A DNA stretch of 64,000 nucleotides from Halomonas sp. CUBES01 (GCF_020991005.1 NZ_JAJLLW010000002.1:1-64000); one strand, 5' to 3'; counted from the first letter of the stretch, positions 8,212 through 17,400 are shown. Made by a program: numbers and translations. Notes: a model not told the origin generated them from the sequence alone.

Positions 8212-8766
8212 CTATCGCGCTGAAACACTGTCCTCTGCCCGGGCGCGCAGGCGCAGCCGGGCAATGCGAATGATTTGCTGAATGGCGGTTTCCCGCTCCG
8301 TGGCCGCGTCGTTCTCGAGGCGCTCGGCAAATGCCTGCAGGATGGCGTGGCGGTCTAGGCCCTGGACGGCGATCACGAAGGGAAAGCCGAAGGCCTTCTT
8401 GTAGGCGGCGTTCAGGGCTTCGAAACGTGCCAACTCTTCCGGCGAGCACTGGTCAAGCCCGGCGCCGGCCTGCTCGCGGGAAGAATCCTGGGTCAGCTCG
8501 CCTGCCAGGGCGGCTTTGCCGGCAAGGTCCGGGTGGGCCTGGATCACGCGAATTTGCTGATCGCTGCTTGCCTGCTGAAGCTGAAGGCCCATCAATTCTG
8601 CCAGGGCATCGGGATGGTCATGGGCGGACGTGAGCCCGCTTTCCCAGGCGGCCCTGGCGACCCAGGGCGAATGCTCGTAAATATCCCCGTAGTGCGCGAT
8701 AAAAGCGTCCAGCGATAAGGTGCTTGGGCAGGGGAAGAGGCATAACGTAGCGTCATGTGACGGCAT
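8212..8766 (-). CDS. uraD: OHCU decarboxylase (UraD)
   Basis: This 184-residue enzyme decarboxylates 2-oxo-4-hydroxy-4-carboxy-5-ureidoimidazoline to S-allantoin, the third step from urate. The family signature HPDLAG is at residues 78-83, with His78 the likely catalytic base. Two other family features, HSPWVARAAW and KAFGFPFVIAV, are present. Its gene points away from uraH, with a TGTATAC palindrome between them, so the two are probably co-regulated. The start has a weak CGGAGC site. Confidence 0.93.
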   Translation of the reverse strand: MPSHDATLCLFPCPSTLSLDAFIAHYGDIYEHSPWVARAAWESGLTSAHDHPDALAELMGLQLQQASSDQQIRVIQAHPDLAGKAALAGELTQDSSREQAGAGLDQCSPEELARFEALNAAYKKAFGFPFVIAVQGLDRHAILQAFAERLENDAATERETAIQQIIRIARLRLRARAEDSVSAR

Positions 8767-8803
8767 GGTGGCTCCGGGCTAAGCTGCAGGGTGATTGGGC
8801 GTA

Positions 8804-8813
8804 ATGTATACAA
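8804..8813. promoter_or_regulatory. Purine-regulon operator candidate (ATGTATACAA)
   Basis: This is a 9-of-10 match to the perfect palindrome TTGTATACAA found twice before puuE and the racemase gene. It lies in the 135-nt divergent region between uraD and uraH. FadR-subfamily GntR proteins recognise palindromes of this kind, and a GntR gene lies at 10511. The assignment is inference. Confidence 0.55.
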
Positions 8814-8901
8814 TATAACAGGCTGACGGTACGCTAAAGCCAGCGACACGCGACACGGTTCGCCCTTCGCCATCACCCAACAACAGCAACAAGGAGCCAT
8901 C

Positions 8902-9255
8902 ATGGGACGCCTGACTACCCACGTGCTGGATACCGCGCTCGGCCGCCCCGGCCAGGGCATCGCCATCGACGTGCTGCGGCTGAACGGCAGCGAACGCCAG
9001 CACCTGCGCACGGTGACGACCAACCAGGACGGCCGTTGCGATGCGCCGCTGCTCGAAGGCGATGGGCTGACGCCGGGCGAATATGAACTGTGCTTTCATG
9101 CCGGTGATTACCTGCGCGCCAGCGGGGTCGAGGCGACCGAGCCGCGATTTCTGGACATCATTCCCATCCGCTTCGGCGTGGCGGATGCCGAGCAGCATTA
9201 CCATGTGCCGCTGCTGCTCTCACCCTATGGCTATTCCACCTACCGTGGTAGCTGA
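8902..9255 (+). CDS. uraH: 5-hydroxyisourate hydrolase (UraH/PucM, transthyretin-like)
   Basis: This 117-residue beta-sandwich enzyme hydrolyses 5-hydroxyisourate to OHCU, the substrate of UraD. It shows the N-terminal [13 protein letters not shown] motif with catalytic His7, the internal [12 protein letters not shown] segment and the diagnostic C-terminal YRGS tetrapeptide that separates the hydrolase from transthyretin. It precedes puuD by 15 nt, so uraH, puuD and the GntR gene probably form one transcript. Confidence 0.95.
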   Translation: MGRLTTHVLDTALGRPGQGIAIDVLRLNGSERQHLRTVTTNQDGRCDAPLLEGDGLTPGEYELCFHAGDYLRASGVEATEPRFLDIIPIRFGVADAEQHYHVPLLLSPYGYSTYRGS

Positions 9256-9270
9256 TGGCGGAGGCCGGTG

Positions 9271-10494
9271 ATGCAAGCGTATTTGATAGAAGCCGTTAAC
9301 CTGCTGCTGCGGTGGCTGCATGTGATTGCCGCCATCGCCTGGATCGGCGAATCGATCTATTTCGTGATGCTGGATAACAGCCTGCGCACCCCCAAGGCGG
9401 AATCAGACCGCCAGAAGGGTATCTTTGGCGAGATGTGGGCCGTCCACGGCGGCGGTTTCTACCACAATCAGAAATACACCACGGCGCCTGACAAATTACC
9501 CACTGACCTGCACTGGTCGTTCTGGAAAGCCTATACCACCTGGCTGTCCGGCTTTGCCCTGTTCGTTATTCTTTACATGGTCAATCCCGACTTTTATCTG
9601 GTGAACCCGGATAGCGCCTGGCAGTGGGCCGCCAGCCTGGCGGGCTGGCAGGCGAACCTGCTGGCGCTGCTGTTCCTGTTCGGCGGCTGGATGGTTTATA
9701 ACCAGCTGTGCAAGCGCATCAGCCCCTCCATGCAGCGCGATGGCCTGTTAAGCGTGGCCGTGGCGGTGATGATGGTGGTCGTGGCCTACCTGAGCACCCA
9801 GCTGTTTGGTGGGCGAGCCGCGTTCCTGCTGACCGGTGCAGTGATGGCCACCGCCATGTCGGCGAACGTATTCTTCTGGATCATTCCCGGCCAGCGGCGC
9901 ATGGTCAACGCCATGAAAGCCGGCGAGGCGCCCAACCCGCTGGATGGCAAGCGCGGCAAGCAGCGCTCGGTGCACAACACCTACTTCACGCTGCCCGTCG
10001 TGCTGCTGATGATCAGCAATCACTACTCGTTCCTGTATTCCCATGAGCTGGCTTGGGTGGTGATGTCCCTGTTTATCTTCGCGGGTGCGCTGATTCGTCA
10101 GTTCTTCGTGCTCATGCATGCCGGGAAGTGGCAATGGGGTTACCCGGCCGCCGGGGTGGCGCTCATTGTGCTGGCGTTTTGGGTGGCCGCCCCGGATGCC
10201 CGCACCGCCGACGCGGCCAGCTCAGACCAGATGAGCGACACCCAGGCAAGCGACGCCCCCGAGAACCAGATAAGCGGCCTGATAGAGGAACACTGCGTGC
10301 AGTGTCACGCAAGCGACCCGGAACATGCCGGTTTTTCTGCGCCGCCGGCGAACTATGCGTTCGACGACTGGGACGACATCCTGGGCCACAAAGCCGTCAT
10401 TCAGCAGGTTGTTGAAAGCCGTTACATGCCGTTAGGCAACGTGACCAAGATGACCGATGAAGAACGCGCTACCATAGCGGTCTGGGAAGAATGA
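9271..10494 (+). CDS. puuD: Membrane urate hydroxylase PuuD with C-terminal cytochrome c domain
   Basis: This 407-residue inner-membrane enzyme (DUF989 family) oxidises urate to 5-hydroxyisourate and passes electrons to its own heme c instead of to oxygen. About eight membrane segments fill residues 5-310, beginning with LLRWLHVIAAIAWIGESIYF. A cytochrome c domain follows, with CVQCH near residue 342 and a PLGN methionine-loop (YMPLGNVTKMT). GTG at 9268 directly precedes ATG at 9271; the GGCGGAGG ribosome site fits the ATG better. It sits between uraH and the GntR gene. Confidence 0.92.
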   Translation: MQAYLIEAVNLLLRWLHVIAAIAWIGESIYFVMLDNSLRTPKAESDRQKGIFGEMWAVHGGGFYHNQKYTTAPDKLPTDLHWSFWKAYTTWLSGFALFVILYMVNPDFYLVNPDSAWQWAASLAGWQANLLALLFLFGGWMVYNQLCKRISPSMQRDGLLSVAVAVMMVVVAYLSTQLFGGRAAFLLTGAVMATAMSANVFFWIIPGQRRMVNAMKAGEAPNPLDGKRGKQRSVHNTYFTLPVVLLMISNHYSFLYSHELAWVVMSLFIFAGALIRQFFVLMHAGKWQWGYPAAGVALIVLAFWVAAPDARTADAASSDQMSDTQASDAPENQISGLIEEHCVQCHASDPEHAGFSAPPANYAFDDWDDILGHKAVIQQVVESRYMPLGNVTKMTDEERATIAVWEE

Positions 10495-10510
10495 TCAACG
10501 AGGAGCGTCA

Positions 10511-11227
10511 ATGAGCGATGCGCAGGCGGTGGCTAAGCGATCCGCATCAAAAGCGGAAGGCGATGAGCGTCACGAGGCGATTTATCGCGCGGTAAGCGAC
10601 GCGATTGTGGAGCAGCGGCTCAAGCCCGGGGCGCGGCTGCGCGAAGATGCCCTGGCCGAGGTGTTCGGCATCAGTCGCACCGGCATTCGCAAAATCTTGC
10701 AGCGGCTGGCGCTGGAGCAGCTGGTTACCCTGACCCCGCGCCGCGGGGCCAGCGTCACCCGGCCCACCGCCGACGAAGCCAAGGACGTGTTCGACGCCCG
10801 TCAGCTGATCGAATGCGGGCTGATGCCCGACGTGGCACGGCGCATGAATGAAAAAGAAGCGGCGGAGCTGCGCGACATGGCCCAGCGCGAACGCCAGGCG
10901 CTGCGCAGCGGTCAACAGAGCGTCGCCATTCGCCTGTCGGCAGACTTCCACGTACGCCTGGCTCAGCTTTCCGGCAACGCTACCTTGGCGGCCTTTGTGG
11001 AAACCCTGTGTTCACGCTCGTCGCTGATACTCGCCGTTTACGGTCATCGCGGCCACCTGGGCTGCGAATCCCACGACCACGACGACCTTATCGGCTACCT
11101 GGAAGCCGGCAACGGCGAGCGCGCCAAGGCATTCATGAGCCGCCACCTGAAAGCCATCGAAGCCTCGCTCTCCATGGTCGAGGAAGAAGACAGCGCGCCC
11201 GATTTGCAGCAGATATTCGGGGGGTGA
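10511..11227 (+). CDS. GntR family (FCD-type) transcriptional regulator
   Basis: This 238-residue regulator has an N-terminal winged helix (about residues 20-88, with GARLREDALAEVFGISRTGIR cited in part) and a helical FCD effector domain after residue 93. The FCD metal-ligand pattern is visible as D..H in SADFHVRLA, with histidines in HRGHLGCESHDH. It lies 16 nt after puuD in the same direction. It is therefore the obvious candidate to bind the TTGTATACAA palindromes of the purine genes and to sense a purine intermediate. That link is inference. Confidence 0.9.
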   Translation: MSDAQAVAKRSASKAEGDERHEAIYRAVSDAIVEQRLKPGARLREDALAEVFGISRTGIRKILQRLALEQLVTLTPRRGASVTRPTADEAKDVFDARQLIECGLMPDVARRMNEKEAAELRDMAQRERQALRSGQQSVAIRLSADFHVRLAQLSGNATLAAFVETLCSRSSLILAVYGHRGHLGCESHDHDDLIGYLEAGNGERAKAFMSRHLKAIEASLSMVEEEDSAPDLQQIFGG

Positions 11228-11265
11228 AGGCGCTGCTTAGCGGTTGCCTTGCTGAGCGTTGGTGC

Positions 11266-12324
11266 TCAAGGGATGATTTTTTCTGCGCGAAGGCGGTCGA
11301 ACAGGTCGAAGAATGCGCCCCGGGTTTCGCGGAAATGGTCGAAGCCGAAATCCCGTGACTTGGCGGTATCGTTGACGCACTCCTGGTCGCGACCCAGGTC
11401 GGCATCCGTGTGCCACCAGGAAGCAAGCTTCGTGACATCGGGCTCGATCAGGTCATGCTGCTCGGCAATGTCGCGCCAGGTCGCGTCAATCCCCGCCATC
11501 TGGGTGTCCAGCGGCTGCGGTGTCTCGGGGCAGTCTGCAACGTCGAGGCCGAAGTACTCGCCGATCTCGCGCCACATGCGGCGCCAGCGAAAAACGTCAC
11601 CGTTGACGGTGTTGAAGGCCTGATTCGCGGCGCCTGGCGTCGTTGCGGCCCACTCCATCTGGCGTGCCAGCACCAGCGCGTCGGTCATATCCGTCAGCGC
11701 GTTCCACTGGGTCTGTGAGCCGGGAAACACGAAGGGCTTGCCGGTCGCCTTGCAGATCGAGGCATAGACGGCGAGCGTGGTCCCCATGTTCATGGCATTG
11801 CCACGCGCATAGCCGATCACCGTGTGCGGGCGGTGTACGTTCCAGGCGAAGCCTTTGCGCTCCGCGTTTTCGAACAGAACGTCCTCCAGGGCATAGTAGA
11901 AGTTATCACCGGGAACGCGCGGCTCGGATTCGCGAAACGGCGTTTCAATTCGGCCGCTGCCGTAGGCTTCAAATGACCCGAGATATTGCTTGGTGCCCGT
12001 GACCAGCGAAGCGTGCTCGAGATTAGCGTCATCAAGCGCCGCGAACAGGTTGCGCATCATGGCGCTATTGGCCTCGACGTTGGCCTTCTCGTTCTCGCGC
12101 CCCACCCATGTGCAGTAGAAGACGTGGGTAATCGGCAGGCCGGCCAGTGCCTCCTGGGTAGCCGAGGCGTCAAGCAAGTCGGTAGTCACCGGAATGACGC
12201 CGCTGTGTTCACTTGGGTGACGCGACAGCCCGTAAACCGTCCAGCCGCTTGCCACCAGGTAGGATGCCAAATTGCCACCGGTAATGCCCGTGGCACCGAC
12301 CACGAGTGCAATGCCTTTACGCAT
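11266..12324 (-). CDS. PRISE-like SDR family NAD(P)-dependent oxidoreductase
   Basis: This 352-residue extended short-chain dehydrogenase has the N-terminal nucleotide motif GATGITGGNLASYL near residues 10-23. It carries the NFYYALEDVL segment near residue 140, which is the active-site motif of the progesterone 5-beta-reductase/iridoid-synthase-like (PRISE) enzymes. Those reduce activated C=C bonds of enones. The natural substrate here is unknown. An AAGGAG ribosome site is good. It is divergent from the LysR gene at 12466, which is its likely regulator. It interrupts the purine cluster and has no evident purine role. Confidence 0.85.
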   Translation of the reverse strand: MRKGIALVVGATGITGGNLASYLVASGWTVYGLSRHPSEHSGVIPVTTDLLDASATQEALAGLPITHVFYCTWVGRENEKANVEANSAMMRNLFAALDDANLEHASLVTGTKQYLGSFEAYGSGRIETPFRESEPRVPGDNFYYALEDVLFENAERKGFAWNVHRPHTVIGYARGNAMNMGTTLAVYASICKATGKPFVFPGSQTQWNALTDMTDALVLARQMEWAATTPGAANQAFNTVNGDVFRWRRMWREIGEYFGLDVADCPETPQPLDTQMAGIDATWRDIAEQHDLIEPDVTKLASWWHTDADLGRDQECVNDTAKSRDFGFDHFRETRGAFFDLFDRLRAEKIIP

Positions 12325-12431
12325 GGGAAGTCTCCTTTCGTGAATGATGTCTGGCCGCCAGGGGGGCAGCCGATGCCTGCATTCTGGTAGTGAGCGTTCA
12401 TTGCTACAATCAAAAGCACTGCAAATCTTTA

Positions 12432-12446
12432 TTGCGTAGAGCGCAA
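12432..12446. promoter_or_regulatory. LysR-type T-N11-A dyad
   Basis: The inverted repeat TTGCG-TAGAG-CGCAA contains T-N11-A with dyad symmetry, the usual recognition pattern of LysR regulators. It lies 20 nt before the lysR ATG in the divergent region shared with the SDR gene, consistent with autoregulation. Confidence 0.55.
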
Positions 12447-12465
12447 CTCAAGGAGTTTCAAAACG

Positions 12466-13398
12466 ATGGACCTCAATGCCCTGCGTGTCTTCGAGCGTGT
12501 CGCGGCGACGGGAAGCTTCACCGCCGCCGCTCGACACTTCCATCGAGCCGTTTCTTCCATCTCTCGGCAGATCCAGGGGTTGGAAGAGGCCGTGGGTCAG
12601 CCGTTGCTGTACCGGCATACCCGGGCGGTGACACTCACCGAGGCGGGTTGGCGCTACTACGAGGAGGTGCGCGACATTCTGGAGCGGCTCGACAGCGCCA
12701 CAGAGGCATTGGCACATCCGGACGCGGAACTCAGCGGCATGCTGCGTATCAATGCGCCGGTGGCGTTCGGCCAACGTCAGATCGTGCCCCTGCTGCATCG
12801 CTTTCAGGATCGCTATCCTTCCCTCAGGGCTGAGCTGCAGCTTGACGACCATGTGGTCGACCCGGTTCGCGAGGGGCACGACGTCACCTTTCGCGTGGGC
12901 AAGCTTGCGGATTCGTCGCTGATTGCCCGCCGCCTGGCGCCGATGAATTACGTGATCGCGGCGTCGCCGAGCTATCTTCAAGCGCATGGGGCGCCCGAAT
13001 CACCCGAGGCGCTCGTCGATCACAATTGCTTGCTCTATCAGGGCGAGATGGGCCGGCAGCGGTGGTACTTTCAGGCACAGGAACAGGGCAGCGCCACGCC
13101 TTTCGAGGTGACGGGCAACCTCTACAGCAACGATGCCATCAGCCTGGTGCATGCAGCACTGCTGGGCCAGGGGCTGGTAATGTTTCCGACCTGGCTGATT
13201 GCCGACGAACTCAAAACCGGCGCGCTGGTTGCCCTGCTCGAACCCTGGCGCTGCGAGGTCGTGCCGGGGCGGCGGGATATTCATGTACTGACCACCGAAC
13301 GACGCCTGCGCTCACGCAAGGTGCGTATTTTTCTTGACTATTTGTTCGAGTCGCTGGACCCGCTTCCACCTTGGGAGCGGTGGCGTGAACCATGCTGA
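12466..13398 (+). CDS. LysR family transcriptional regulator
   Basis: This 310-residue regulator has a winged helix at residues 1-60 (LNALRVFERVAATGSFTAAA, then RAVSSISRQIQGLE) and a periplasmic-binding-protein-like effector domain from about 88 to 295. It resembles the AaeR/CrgA-like branch that controls divergent dehydrogenase or efflux genes. AAGGAG precedes the ATG. Divergence from the PRISE-like SDR gene and the T-N11-A dyad at 12432-12446 suggest that it controls that gene and itself. Confidence 0.92.
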   Translation: MDLNALRVFERVAATGSFTAAARHFHRAVSSISRQIQGLEEAVGQPLLYRHTRAVTLTEAGWRYYEEVRDILERLDSATEALAHPDAELSGMLRINAPVAFGQRQIVPLLHRFQDRYPSLRAELQLDDHVVDPVREGHDVTFRVGKLADSSLIARRLAPMNYVIAASPSYLQAHGAPESPEALVDHNCLLYQGEMGRQRWYFQAQEQGSATPFEVTGNLYSNDAISLVHAALLGQGLVMFPTWLIADELKTGALVALLEPWRCEVVPGRRDIHVLTTERRLRSRKVRIFLDYLFESLDPLPPWERWREPC

Positions 13399-13474
13399 CC
13401 CGCGACGCACCTGATAGACCCATCGCGCATCGCTTGTATGCCTCCCTGAAGGGGGCAGGCGAATTGAATAAAAA

Positions 13475-13501
13475 GCGCCATCGACACAGGGTCGATGGCG
13501 C
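13475..13501 (-). terminator. Rho-independent terminator of the NCS1 operon
   Basis: A perfect 11-bp stem GCGCCATCGAC / GTCGATGGCGC with a 5-nt loop is followed, on the minus strand, by TTTTTATT. It lies 48 nt beyond the stop of the NCS1 permease gene. Confidence 0.9.
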
Positions 13502-13548
13502 GCGTACCAGGCCTTGATTGTTACGCCATCAGTGGCGGCTGACTGGCC

Positions 13549-15030
13549 TCAGCTGGCCTTTTGCCCAGCGTACCTGGGGGCTGCTTTAAAGGGGCGCATC
13601 AAGATGAAGTAGAACAGCCCGCCAAGGCCTGCGCCCATGAGCCAGCCGTAGCCGTTGAGGCTTGCCAGCGCCGGTACCAGGACGGTGGATAGCGAAAATA
13701 TCGCCGCGCCGCCGAAGGCCATCAGCGCCCGGGTGTTCCAGCCCTGGGTGTAGTAGTAGGCGGCGTCGGGCTCGGCGGAAAACAGCGCCTGCATGTTCAG
13801 GTGCTGGCGCTTGATCAGGTAGTAGTCGACCACGATGATGCCGTAGAACGGGGCCACGATGGCGCCAAGCGCATTCACGAAGCCCGGCACGCCGATTTGA
13901 CTGATCACCGACACCCACAGCGCGCCGACAAAGAAGGCGATGATGGCGGTAATCAGGCCGCCCATCTTGAAGCTGATCTTGCCGGGGAACAGGTTGGCGA
14001 GGTCGTAGGCGGGCGGTATGAAGTTCGCCACCAGGTTGATGCCCACGGTGGCCGCGAAGAAGGTCAGGGCGGCCACGATGGTCAGCGGTAACGCGTCCAC
14101 GCGCTCGACGATATCGGAGGGGTTGGTCAACGCCTCGCCGAACAGCACCAGGGTGCCGGCGGTGATGATCAGCGCGATGAACGAGAAAAACGCCACGTTG
14201 AGCGGTAGCCCCAGCAGGTTACCCAGTTTCATCTGGCGCTCGGTTTTCACAAAGCGGGTAAAGTCGCCGAAGTTGATCACCACTGCCGCGAAGTAGGCCA
14301 CCATGGTGCCCACAATGGCCATGAAGGCACCAACTGGATGCGTGGTGGTATCGGCTTCGCCGCCGCTGAAAATCGTGTCAATCGCAGGCAATAATTCGCT
14401 GCCAGCCTTGACCCAGACGATGACCATGAGCGCGATCATGACCAGATACACCAGCGGCCCCGCCCAGTTGAGAAAGTGCTTGATGCGCTCGATACCCGCC
14501 CAGAAGATCGCGATCTGGAACAGCCAGACGATGATGAACGATATCCACGCTAAGCTGGATAATCCCAGGAAAGTGGCGCCGTCACCGCCACCGAACAGCG
14601 CTGCTAGCAGCAGCGTCATGGCGGTCGAGGCAAAGTAGGTCTGCACGCCGTACCAGAAAATCCCCACAATCGCCCGCAGCATCGCGGGCAGGTTGGCCCC
14701 ACGCACGCCCATGCTGGCGCGTACCATCACCGGAAAGGGAATGCCATATTTGACGCTTGGCTTACCCGTAAGGTTGACCAGAAACATGACGATCACCCCG
14801 GCAAGGATAATCGCCGCCATGACCGCCCAGCCGTTCAGGCCGTAGGTCAGAAACAGCGAGGCGGCAAGGGTATAGCCAAACAGGCTCTGGATGTCGTTGG
14901 ACCAGACGTTGAAAATTTCAAACGCCCCCCAGGTGCGGTCTTCGGGTTTCAGCGGGGCGAGGTCGGCATTGTAGAGCGACGGGTCGATGCGCTTGATGGT
15001 CATCGAATCCTGACTGGGTGTCTCGTTCAT
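13549..15030 (-). CDS. NCS1 family nucleobase/allantoin permease
   Basis: This 493-residue nucleobase:cation symporter-1 protein has about twelve membrane segments. Family marks are the N-terminal SLYNADLAPLKPEDRTWG, the IQSLFGYTLAAS helix and the C-terminal GIIVVDYYLIKRQHLN. Substrates in this family include allantoin, hydantoin, uracil and purines; the context favours a purine breakdown product. I chose MNETPSQ (ATG 15028-15030), although its ribosome site is weak; the longer frame begins 4 nt from the upstream gene. It follows a second NCS1 gene in tandem. Confidence 0.88.
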   Translation of the reverse strand: MNETPSQDSMTIKRIDPSLYNADLAPLKPEDRTWGAFEIFNVWSNDIQSLFGYTLAASLFLTYGLNGWAVMAAIILAGVIVMFLVNLTGKPSVKYGIPFPVMVRASMGVRGANLPAMLRAIVGIFWYGVQTYFASTAMTLLLAALFGGGDGATFLGLSSLAWISFIIVWLFQIAIFWAGIERIKHFLNWAGPLVYLVMIALMVIVWVKAGSELLPAIDTIFSGGEADTTTHPVGAFMAIVGTMVAYFAAVVINFGDFTRFVKTERQMKLGNLLGLPLNVAFFSFIALIITAGTLVLFGEALTNPSDIVERVDALPLTIVAALTFFAATVGINLVANFIPPAYDLANLFPGKISFKMGGLITAIIAFFVGALWVSVISQIGVPGFVNALGAIVAPFYGIIVVDYYLIKRQHLNMQALFSAEPDAAYYYTQGWNTRALMAFGGAAIFSLSTVLVPALASLNGYGWLMGAGLGGLFYFILMRPFKAAPRYAGQKAS

Positions 15031-15084
15031 AGCGTTTACTCTGTTGGATGTGCAAGGCCGCCAGCGGCTGGCGGCGCGCAACGG

Positions 15085-16455
15085 TTATTGGGTAAAGCGC
15101 TGGCAGGCGGGCCAGTGCTTCATCAACAGGAAGTAGGTCAGCCCAGCGGGGATCAGGCTGGCGTACCAGGAAATCGCTGAGAACATGAGTGCCGCCGCGA
15201 TGCCCACTGCGGTGGCGATCAGGGCGGCGGCGTTGACGCCCTGATAGGGGCCGCTGGGGTCGTAGAGCTTGTCGAGGTCCAGGGTGCGGCGGCGAATCAG
15301 GTAATAATCGACCACCAGAATGGCAAAGATCGGCCCGAGAAAGGCGGAATAGGTCTGCACGAAGAGCTGCAGGCCCTCGGCTGAGCCTGGCTGCACCAGC
15401 TTCCAGGGAAAGGTCGCGAAGGCCAGTAGACCGACGATCACGGTGGCGATTGGAAACTTGAGCTTGAACACGTCCATCAGCACGTAGGTAGGCGGCACCA
15501 CGTTGTTGAGTACGTTGGTGGTGACCTGGGCAAAGGCGATGAACAGCAGCGTCGTCATCAGCAGCGGGGTGTTATCCACGGCGTTGGCAAACACCTGAAT
15601 GGGGTCGGCGGTGCCGGTGGCTTCCGAAACCATGAAACCAATCAGCCCCATGAACAGCGTGCAGGGCAGAATCGACATGGCATAGAGGGTGGTCAGCAAA
15701 CCGGGTCCGGAGCCGGTCTTATGCTCCCGCGAGTAGTCGCTGACGTTAAGCATCATGGTGCTGTAGATGCCCAGAAACAGCATGGTGGCGCCCCAGAACG
15801 GCATGCCCCAGGAGCCTTCCATGGTCAGCAGGTTCGCGGAAAGCTCATCCCCGTAACGCTGGATTGTGGCGACGAACATGTAGACCAGCGAGAGCAGAAT
15901 AAACCCGCTACCCAGGTTCTCCAGCCACTTGATGCCCTGAAAGCCGGTGACCGACAGGGCGATCTGCAGCAGTTGGAAGGCGATGAAAAAGAACACCACG
16001 TTATCAAAGCCGAACAACGTAGCCGATACCATGTTCAGCGCACCGGCGCCGATCCAGCTTTGAAAGCCGTACCACACGATCGCCGGTACCGCGCGCACCA
16101 GCCCCGGCAGCCGCGTGCCCGCAAAGCCAAAGGCGCTGCGCGCCTGGACCATGAAAGGAATGCCGTATTTATAGCCCGCCGCCCCATTCAGGGCCAAGGC
16201 GATGCCGATCACAAAGCAGCCAATGGCAATCGCCAGGGTGGCCTGAATCAGGTTGAGCGTGCCGACAACGCTTGATCCCATCGCGAAAGTGCCGATGGAC
16301 ACGCAGCCGCCAAACCAGGCAAGAAAATAAGAGGCGCGCCCCATTATTCGCGTACTTTGCGGCGCGAGCGACTCGTCGCCTATGCTTTTCCGGCCGTCGC
16401 TGGGTGTGACGGTCGCTGGGTCGTCCGACGTCAGACCCGATGGTGATGCACTCAT
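15085..16455 (-). CDS. NCS1 family nucleobase/allantoin permease (second copy)
   Basis: This 456-residue NCS1 transporter is clearly diverged from its downstream neighbour. It shares the family hallmarks: YFLAWFGGCVSIGTFAMGSS in helix 1, GYKYGIPFMVQARSAFG, LPGLVRAVPAIVWYGFQSWIG and ILVVDYYLIRRRTLDLDKLY. A GAGGAC ribosome site precedes the ATG. Two different permeases in tandem may cover two substrates, such as allantoin and a purine, or two affinities. The 121-nt gap to the racemase gene holds no feature I can support. Confidence 0.88.
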   Translation of the reverse strand: MSASPSGLTSDDPATVTPSDGRKSIGDESLAPQSTRIMGRASYFLAWFGGCVSIGTFAMGSSVVGTLNLIQATLAIAIGCFVIGIALALNGAAGYKYGIPFMVQARSAFGFAGTRLPGLVRAVPAIVWYGFQSWIGAGALNMVSATLFGFDNVVFFFIAFQLLQIALSVTGFQGIKWLENLGSGFILLSLVYMFVATIQRYGDELSANLLTMEGSWGMPFWGATMLFLGIYSTMMLNVSDYSREHKTGSGPGLLTTLYAMSILPCTLFMGLIGFMVSEATGTADPIQVFANAVDNTPLLMTTLLFIAFAQVTTNVLNNVVPPTYVLMDVFKLKFPIATVIVGLLAFATFPWKLVQPGSAEGLQLFVQTYSAFLGPIFAILVVDYYLIRRRTLDLDKLYDPSGPYQGVNAAALIATAVGIAAALMFSAISWYASLIPAGLTYFLLMKHWPACQRFTQ

Positions 16456-16576
16456 GGTGTCGTCCTCGCAAGATTATCAGTTTTATTGATCCCGATCGGT
16501 GTGGGGATGCTTGCGGCTGGCGTGGGTTGTCGATGCCTTATTGTTATTGGGCGGCATCGTCGTGATGTTCTCTGGG

Positions 16577-17335
16577 TTAGCCGTCCGGCGGCAGCGTCAG
16601 GTTCGAGAAGTCAGCGAACTGACCGGTAAACGGCTTGGCGCGAGGGTAGTCCAAATCGCCGTGCTTGCTGGTGTAAAGGCCCAGCCCCACCAGCGACTCG
16701 GCAAGCTTGAGCCCCGCCGTGACACCCTCGATCACCGGCAGCCCGACCTCGCGGCTGATTTCCTGGGTGAGGTTGGCCATGCCCCCGCAGCCCAGCACAA
16801 TTGCGCCGATGCCATCCTCGTCACGGGCGCGGCAGCATTCCTCGACAATGCGCCGGTAGGCCACCTCCGGATGATGCTCAAGGTCGAGCACCGGAATTTC
16901 CGCCGCCCGAATGCGGCGGCAGTGGTGGCGAAAGCCGTACTGCTCCAGCAGGTGTTCGGCGATGATGCCGGTGCGGCCGAGGGTGGTGACGATCGAAAAA
17001 CGCGTGCTGACCAGCGTCGCCATGTGAAAAGCGGCCTCGGCAATGCCGACCACCGGGGCGCGGGTAAGCTCGCGGGCGGCGAGCAAGCCCGGGTCGCCAA
17101 AGCAGGCCACCACGTAGGCGTCGATGTTGCCTTCGCGTTCACCTTTGAGGACTTCCTGGGCAACGCCCACGGCGCTGACCGCCTCATCGAAATGGCTTTC
17201 GATCGACACCGGCCCGGACGCCGGCTGACAGGCGCTGACCTCGGTACCCACGGCGGCGTAGTCATTGGCGGCACGATAAATCGCGGCGGTCATCGAGGCC
17301 GTGGTGTTGGGGTTGATGATGCGTATGTGGGCCAC
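16577..17335 (-). CDS. hpxA: Asp/Glu/hydantoin racemase family protein, probable allantoin racemase
   Basis: This 252-residue cofactor-independent racemase has two family cysteines in matching contexts: Cys78 in VACFGDPG and Cys183 in LGCGGM. These normally act as the paired acid/base. The RIINPNTT N-terminus is typical of hydantoin racemases. In purine clusters these enzymes interconvert R- and S-allantoin (HpxA of Klebsiella); that specific role is inferred from position. I chose the GTG at 17333-17335 because AAGGAG lies 6 nt before it; the longer frame reads through the promoter region. It diverges from puuE across a shared operator region. Confidence 0.85.
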   Translation of the reverse strand: MAHIRIINPNTTASMTAAIYRAANDYAAVGTEVSACQPASGPVSIESHFDEAVSAVGVAQEVLKGEREGNIDAYVVACFGDPGLLAARELTRAPVVGIAEAAFHMATLVSTRFSIVTTLGRTGIIAEHLLEQYGFRHHCRRIRAAEIPVLDLEHHPEVAYRRIVEECCRARDEDGIGAIVLGCGGMANLTQEISREVGLPVIEGVTAGLKLAESLVGLGLYTSKHGDLDYPRAKPFTGQFADFSNLTLPPDG

Positions 17336-17390
17336 CCAGTTCTCCTTTCGGTGGTAAGGCACCGGTGTTAGGTAAACAATTTTCTCGTTC

Positions 17391-17400
17391 TTGTATACAA
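17391..17400. promoter_or_regulatory. TTGTATACAA operator at the racemase promoter
   Basis: This is a perfect 10-bp palindrome in the 316-nt divergent region 17336-17651. On the minus strand TTGAGA (17416-17421) and TATACA (17392-17397) stand 18 nt apart, so the palindrome would cover the -10 element. The same 16-bp context, CTATTTTGTATACAAG, occurs in opposite orientation at 17568-17583. Confidence 0.7.
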
